64,000 nucleotides of DNA from NCBI GenBank assembly GCA_965263455.1, contig CBDHHN010000004.1, positions 2,914,001 to 2,978,000 on the forward strand. Reading direction: 5' to 3'. Under the pieces are notes generated by a model, which worked only from the letters and a program-made list of their open reading frames with translations, ran no database searches and was not told where the DNA came from. Position numbers and translations under genes: made by a program. Positions 60,124 through 64,000 of this stretch are shown piece by piece; position 1 is the first letter of the stretch, and every line of letters begins with the position of its first letter. The DNA comes from CADEDH01 sp965263455 (GTDB lineage Bacteria > Actinomycetota > Acidimicrobiia > Acidimicrobiales > SZUA-35).

Positions 60124-61080
60124 ATGCCTACCCTTCCGTTGATCGACACCCATCATGGCTTCATCGGAGAAATCGACCAGATCCCCGTCGGGACCAGATT
60201 CCAGGGTTATCCCGCGATGCGGAAAGCCGGTATCCATGGAGTGGAGCCACAGGGCATCTGGAGTCGCAAGGGGATTGGTGCAGGATCGATCGTCCTCAAC
60301 GGCGGCTATCCCGACGACGCCGATCGTGGTGACACGATTCTCTACACGGGAGCTGGAGGTCAAGACCGCAAGACAAAGAAGCAGATCGCCGACCAGAGTT
60401 TCGAGTACGCCCCAAACGCTGCGCTCGACCTCAATCGCCGGCACGGCCTCCCTGTCCGGGTGATCCGAGGTTGGAAGGGAGACGGCGAGTCGAGCCCGGC
60501 CACTGGTTTTCGGTACGACGGGCTCTATCGGGTGGTCGACTCATGGCTTGCCCACGGTTCAGCTCCTGACACGAGTGCGTTCAAGATGGTCACGTTCCTT
60601 CTCGAACGTATCGACGAAGGGAGCCCGGCCCCCTACGAGCGGACCGGGGAAGAGGGCCCCGGCGAACGCCGGGGTCGACTCCGGACATCAGATGCTGAGG
60701 CCAACCGTGCGGTAGAACGTCGGGCAATCGAGGTGGCTACCTCATACCTGCAGAGCCTGGGGTACGAGGTGGAGGACGTCGGTGTGCCGTGGTCACCCTA
60801 TGATCTGCGGGCCATCCGTGGTGATGAAGAGATTCACGTCGAAGTCAAGGGCCGCGTCCAAGCTGCGACGACGGTCAACCTAACTCGTCGAGAAGTTGAC
60901 GCCGCTCGGAACTACCCGGACTCCGCTCTCGCTGTCATCGACGAGATCGTGCTTGAGCGACGCTCCGACGGACCAAGTGCCTCTGGCGGAAGGCTACGTC
61001 TTTGGACAGAGTGGCATCCCGAGGATCCGGACTTGAAGCCGACGAGCTTCGACTACAGATTGCCACCCGACACGCCCTAG
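60124..61080 (+). CDS. SRA/YDG-domain nuclease with DUF3883 (type IV restriction-like)
   Basis: 318 aa from ATG 60124; a TTG codon precedes it and there is no clear Shine-Dalgarno. Residues about 12-165 are an SRA-YDG domain: 'GEIDQIPVGTRFQGYPAMRK', 'GIGAGSIVLNGGYPDDADRG', 'DTILYTGAGGQDRKTKKQIA', 'LPVRVIRGWKG' and 'YRYDGLY'-type 'FRYDGLYRVVDSWLA'. Residues about 195-290 are DUF3883-like with a PD-(D/E)XK core, Asp in 'SPYDLRAIRGDEE' and 'IHVEVKGR'. SRA domains flip and bind 5-methyl- or hydroxymethylcytosine, so with the nuclease this predicts a modification-dependent (type IV) restriction enzyme. It is divergent from the PD-(D/E)XK-PUA gene across 134 bases. Confidence 0.8.
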   Translation: MPTLPLIDTHHGFIGEIDQIPVGTRFQGYPAMRKAGIHGVEPQGIWSRKGIGAGSIVLNGGYPDDADRGDTILYTGAGGQDRKTKKQIADQSFEYAPNAALDLNRRHGLPVRVIRGWKGDGESSPATGFRYDGLYRVVDSWLAHGSAPDTSAFKMVTFLLERIDEGSPAPYERTGEEGPGERRGRLRTSDAEANRAVERRAIEVATSYLQSLGYEVEDVGVPWSPYDLRAIRGDEEIHVEVKGRVQAATTVNLTRREVDAARNYPDSALAVIDEIVLERRSDGPSASGGRLRLWTEWHPEDPDLKPTSFDYRLPPDTP

Positions 61081-61196
61081 CCAATTTGCGCACTGGGCGT
61101 ATCTGGCGCCTCCCAAACCTATGGCCCAGAATCCTTGGTAGTCGGGGAACGTATCTAGATGCCTATGTTCTGTCGGATGGGGACGGGAGGCTTTCG

Positions 61197-61706
61197 ATGG
61201 ACGCATTCATTGGTGGGGTTGCGGCGAGCCTCATCGCCACGGCAATTGCTGCAGCGTTCGTGCGGGGCTCCAGGCTCCTTTGGAGCTTTCCGTTGCGCGC
61301 TCCGGACGTCCGTGGGCGCTGGGAGGCAACATCCACTCTCGACGGGACTGACGATGTCGAGATGGTCTATATCACTGGTCAGCTCGGGAGCAGATTCCGA
61401 GGGTTTATCGTCGAGCATGACGACAAGAGTCGACAGACGATCCTTCTCAGCTTGAGCGGCCGCTTCTATTCAGATCGTGAGTTCACGTATCGCCACGCCT
61501 ACGAGGGCCAAGGGGCCCGAGTTTGCGGCGTTGGCATGATGAGCCTCGGACCGTACAACGACACAGCTACGGGCGTCGCAGTCTTCCTCGGGACCCATGC
61601 TGAGCGTGACTTGGTCGATCCCACGCCCATCCAGGTTTCGATGAGACGCTTGTCGGCGAATTTCAGCCTTCCGTCTTCGGATGGGCGGAAGCGGCTGGGG
61701 CAATAG
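61197..61706 (+). CDS. Membrane-anchored beta-rich protein of unknown function
   Basis: 169 aa from ATG 61197, which has CGGGAGG 7 bases before it; the frame is open further upstream but there overlaps the SRA gene. One N-terminal helix ('FIGGVAASLIATAIAAAFVR') is followed by about 130 residues rich in alternating hydrophobic strands beginning 'PDVRGRWEATSTLDG' and including 'MVYITGQLGSRFRGFIVEHD', 'ILLSLSGRFYSDREFTY', 'GVAVFLGTH'. The layout (short membrane anchor, Gly-x-Trp, then an eight-strand-like barrel) recalls CBASS Cap15-type effectors, but the similarity is by eye only and no cyclase gene is adjacent. I do not assign a function. Confidence 0.55.
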   Translation: MDAFIGGVAASLIATAIAAAFVRGSRLLWSFPLRAPDVRGRWEATSTLDGTDDVEMVYITGQLGSRFRGFIVEHDDKSRQTILLSLSGRFYSDREFTYRHAYEGQGARVCGVGMMSLGPYNDTATGVAVFLGTHAERDLVDPTPIQVSMRRLSANFSLPSSDGRKRLGQ

Positions 61707-61758
61707 CCCGCCGCGGCGGTCGGGCTCAGCAGCCAGGACGTGATCGGTACCCAAGATC

Positions 61759-62304
61759 TCAACGTTCAGGAGCCGCGCTCAATGACAGAGGCTCCAATCT
61801 TGACACCCGGCTCGTCCGGTGTCGGTAGATGACCTCGATCATCCGCTCGCTCGTGCCGGCCCAGTCGGCCACCTCCCAGATCTCGGCGCCCTGGTCAAGC
61901 TGAAACGTGATGGCCGTGTGACGCAATTCGTAGGGCAGGTACTCGTCGAGTCCGGCTCGCCGGCAGCGGATCGCAAGCGACTTGCGCAGGTTGCTGCCGT
62001 CGTAGGGGCGGCCGTTGCGGGTGGTCACCACCAGATCGTGCCCGTCGTCCCAGCGGTCGCCGGACGTTGATCGGATGTCGGCCTGGCCGATCCGCCACCG
62101 GATCAGCAGCTCGATCGTGTCGGCATCGATCGAGATCGTCCGCCGGGATCGCCTCGTCTTCGGCCCAACGAGGGCGTTCCTGCTCGACAGCTGGGCGTCG
62201 ATTCGTAGGGTGCGCTCGTCGAGATTGAGGCGGGACCATCGAAGGGCCCGAGCTTCGGAGGGGCGGAGCCCGCACCGCCCGCACAAGTCGACGAGGATCT
62301 GGAG
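61759..62304 (-). pseudogene. Tyrosine recombinase (integrase), C-terminal fragment
   Basis: On the minus strand the frame from about 62304 reads 'LQILVDLCGRCGLRPSEARA', the start of the catalytic domain with the first Arg, then 'KTRRSRRTISID', 'LPYELRHTAITFQLDQGAEI' (second Arg; the usual first His is Tyr), 'VADWAGTSERMIEVIYRH' (Trp/His and the nucleophile Tyr). The whole N-terminal core-binding domain is missing: upstream the frame meets a TAG at 62317-62319 and the coding sequence of the divergent HD-domain gene. TTG 62286 could start translation, but the product would lack DNA-binding parts. It is probably a relic of the element that brought in this island. Confidence 0.8.
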
Positions 62305-62311
62305 CGACCCC

Positions 62312-63679
62312 GTGCACTACGACCGCCTTCTTCACTCGCCGTACTTCCACCGCCTAAGTTCAGTGACACAGGTCGTGCCGACGACGACCCAGACGGCCTT
62401 GGTCCACACGCGCATGACGCACAGCATGAAGGTCGCACAGCTAGCGCGCGAGCTAAGCGAATCCCTTCTTAAGCGCACTGACGCCGACCTAATCGGGAAG
62501 CTGGGCGGACTGGACCCCGACGTCGCCGCATCCGCTGGCCTCGCCCATGACTTTGGACATCCGCCCTTCGGGCACATCGCGGAACAGGAACTCGACAAGC
62601 TCCTCGTGGAACGAGGGGTTCTTGAGGGTTACGACGGCAACGCTCAGACATTCAGGATCGTTACGCTGTTGGCTGCGAAACGTGGCACAACCCTAAGGAA
62701 GCCCGGCCTCGACCTCACCGCCGCCACACGCAACGCCGTGATCAAGTATCCGGTGAGCTACGAAGACCTCAGCAAGAGTGCTGGAGAGTGGGATAGGCAA
62801 TCTCGACCCGTCGATAACGATCGGCCAAAGTTCAACTACTACTCTCTCGACATCAACGAGTATGCATACGCTCGAGAGGCCCACAAACTTGCGCCGAAAG
62901 TCCTGTCCCTCGAAGCCCAGATCATGGACCTCTGTGACGACATCTCCTACGCGGTGCACGATCTCGAGGACTGGATCCGGACCGGTACAGTTCGAGTTTC
63001 AGACATTCTCGACCCGCCGAAAGGCTTCGTAACCAAGGCCACCACACGGTTAGCGAACGAATTCGCGAAGTACCACACCGAAGACGAAGCTGCCCGGATC
63101 GCCGAACTAGGCCTCACCGGTGTTCAGATCCCGTTCCAACCAGAGAGCCACATGCATTCGCAGCTTCTTCAGCCCTATCGGGATACCACCGAGCAGCAAG
63201 CCGAGCTCAGTTCCTTGTGTAGCTACTTCATCAGCCTGCTAGTGAACAACGTCGAGATCGACGGATCTTACTCCGGGGCGGAGGTGCACGTCGACGACCA
63301 GAGCTTGGCAACCATTCTGATGCTCAAGTACATCACGCGCGAGATGGTGATCAACAGCCCTAGCTTGGCCTTCGGCCAGATTGGGAACAGGGCAACCATC
63401 CGACGAGTGTTCGGGGCAGTGGAGCGTTGGCTGACGAGATACCACTCGAGGGACCGGAACTTGTCAGGAATGTTGGCCCATATTTGGTCGATGAATCTTG
63501 CTCAGGCTCGGCGACGGTACGGACAAGACGTACTGTCTGATCGCGATCGCAGAGAGAAAATCGTCCTTCGGGCGACCGCAGACTATGTCGCATCGCTGAC
63601 CGAACCCCAGGTCTCATCGATGGACCGCCAAATCCAGGGGATGCCAGACAGCTCCCCGCTCAACGACTGGCTTGTCTGA
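62312..63679 (+). CDS. HD-domain dNTP triphosphohydrolase (dGTPase family)
   Basis: 455 aa from GTG 62312. The family normally starts with about 10-20 residues before 'RDR.RIxxSxAFRRL'; here the equivalent 'HYDRLLHSPYFHRLSSVTQV' begins at residue 2, so the N-terminus looks clipped. Metal ligands: His37 ('HTRMTHSMKVAQLAREL'), His79-Asp80 ('AGLAHDFGHPPFGHIAEQEL') and Asp206 ('MDLCDDISYAVHDLEDWI'). 'YDGNAQTFRIVTLLA' and 'TAATRNAVIKYP' are dGTPase family blocks. These enzymes hydrolyse dNTPs to deoxynucleosides and inorganic tripolyphosphate; some starve phages of dNTPs. The stop overlaps the start of the CYTH gene (TGATG). Confidence 0.85.
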   Translation: MHYDRLLHSPYFHRLSSVTQVVPTTTQTALVHTRMTHSMKVAQLARELSESLLKRTDADLIGKLGGLDPDVAASAGLAHDFGHPPFGHIAEQELDKLLVERGVLEGYDGNAQTFRIVTLLAAKRGTTLRKPGLDLTAATRNAVIKYPVSYEDLSKSAGEWDRQSRPVDNDRPKFNYYSLDINEYAYAREAHKLAPKVLSLEAQIMDLCDDISYAVHDLEDWIRTGTVRVSDILDPPKGFVTKATTRLANEFAKYHTEDEAARIAELGLTGVQIPFQPESHMHSQLLQPYRDTTEQQAELSSLCSYFISLLVNNVEIDGSYSGAEVHVDDQSLATILMLKYITREMVINSPSLAFGQIGNRATIRRVFGAVERWLTRYHSRDRNLSGMLAHIWSMNLAQARRRYGQDVLSDRDRREKIVLRATADYVASLTEPQVSSMDRQIQGMPDSSPLNDWLV

Positions 63680-64000
63680 TGTCGCTTGAGCGGAGTGTTG
63701 AGCGAGAGCGGAAATTCCTTGTTCGGAGCCTCCCGCCCCTTGACGGACACTCCCCGCGCCGGGTTGAACAAGTCTACTTAGCGCTCTCCGAGGCAGCGGA
63801 GTTGCGGTTGCGTTACTCCGGTTCGACCTTCACCCTCGGTGTCAAGGGCACTGAGAATCTCGTGACGCGGCCTGAATACGAGTACGTGTTGCCCGACGCG
63901 GAGCTCGGTCTGTCACTGCTGCTCTCGTCAGAGCTACGCGTGGTGAAGGAGAGGTACGACCTAGTGGTCGGAGAGCATGTATGGAACGTAGACGTCTTCC
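63679..64000 (+). CDS. CYTH-domain (triphosphate tunnel) protein, partial at window end
   Basis: ATG 63679 overlaps the dNTPase stop; 107 residues are visible before the window ends and the frame is open. 'VERERKFLV' holds the family-defining Glu-x-Glu-x-Lys. 'RRVEQVYLALSEAAELRLRY' follows, then 'FTLGVKGTENLVTRPEYEYV' with the strand Lys and Glu/Arg tunnel residues, 'RVVKERYDLVVGEHVWNVDV' and Phe. This is the classic CYTH pattern (x-Lys-x-Arg-Tyr, Trp-x-x-Asp-x-Phe). CYTH/TTM enzymes bind triphosphates in a beta tunnel: adenylate cyclase class IV, thiamine triphosphatase and inorganic tripolyphosphatase. Coupling to a tripolyphosphate-releasing dNTPase favours the last. The remainder lies outside the window. 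Confidence 0.85.
   Translation, partial: MSLERSVERERKFLVRSLPPLDGHSPRRVEQVYLALSEAAELRLRYSGSTFTLGVKGTENLVTRPEYEYVLPDAELGLSLLLSSELRVVKERYDLVVGEHVWNVDVF

Noticed and set aside
62015..62311. Upstream in-frame extension of the dNTPase
   Set aside because: It runs antisense through the recombinase catalytic domain, which has clear conserved motifs; the dNTPase match begins only near 62303-62312.

Overview
The window is a high-GC chromosome segment with frequent GTG and TTG starts and 1-4 base stop/start overlaps inside operons. Rex sits next to the haem genes, and the aerobic chain combines a b6-type split cytochrome b with two complex I loci. I read this as an actinobacterium, most likely of the Acidimicrobiia type. 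The lineage is an inference from gene content, not from a marker gene.

Layout. 0.1-3.3 kb: a secreted CAP-domain protein (-) and an acyl-CoA synthetase (+). 3.3-9.6 kb: the redox sensor Rex followed by haem genes in the order hemA-hemC-hemD-hemB-hemL, which cover charged glutamate to uroporphyrinogen III. 9.7-12.1 kb: an exported metalloprotease with DUF4214 repeats. 12.1-35.6 kb: the respiratory core. A membrane cytochrome c (-) is divergent from a run of about 22 kb on the + strand: membrane protein, two-cluster ferredoxin, split cytochrome b, Rieske protein, dihaem cytochrome c, membrane protein, then a complete 14-gene nuoA-N. A near-perfect Rex-type palindrome lies at its promoter. 35.6-41.9 kb: a GNAT remnant, a Dus enzyme (-), an SDR (+), a three-gene glycosyltransferase/flippase-like/methyltransferase operon (-) and a GGCT-fold protein (-).

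42.0-53.5 kb: a second complex I locus, nuoA-C-D-H-I-J-K-L-M-N, without nuoB, E, F or G. It is followed at once by a MidA/NDUFAF7-type methyltransferase, a family known to methylate the NuoD orthologue in eukaryotes. NuoD of this second complex has Trp at the conserved quinone-site Tyr. 53.5-58.6 kb: a TetR regulator, acetyl-CoA synthetase, HtpX, tRNA-Tyr, YajQ and a GNAT enzyme.

58.7-64.0 kb: downstream of tRNA-Thr the GC content and codon choice drop visibly, and the genes look like an acquired defence-type island. It carries two divergent predicted nucleases (PD-(D/E)XK plus a PUA/EVE-like domain, and SRA/YDG plus DUF3883), a membrane-anchored beta-rich protein, and a tyrosine-recombinase fragment. 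The fragment abuts an HD-domain dNTP triphosphohydrolase, which is translationally coupled to a CYTH (triphosphate tunnel) enzyme that runs off the window. The dNTPase-CYTH pair is the most novel-looking system here: the first enzyme class releases inorganic tripolyphosphate and members of the second class consume it.
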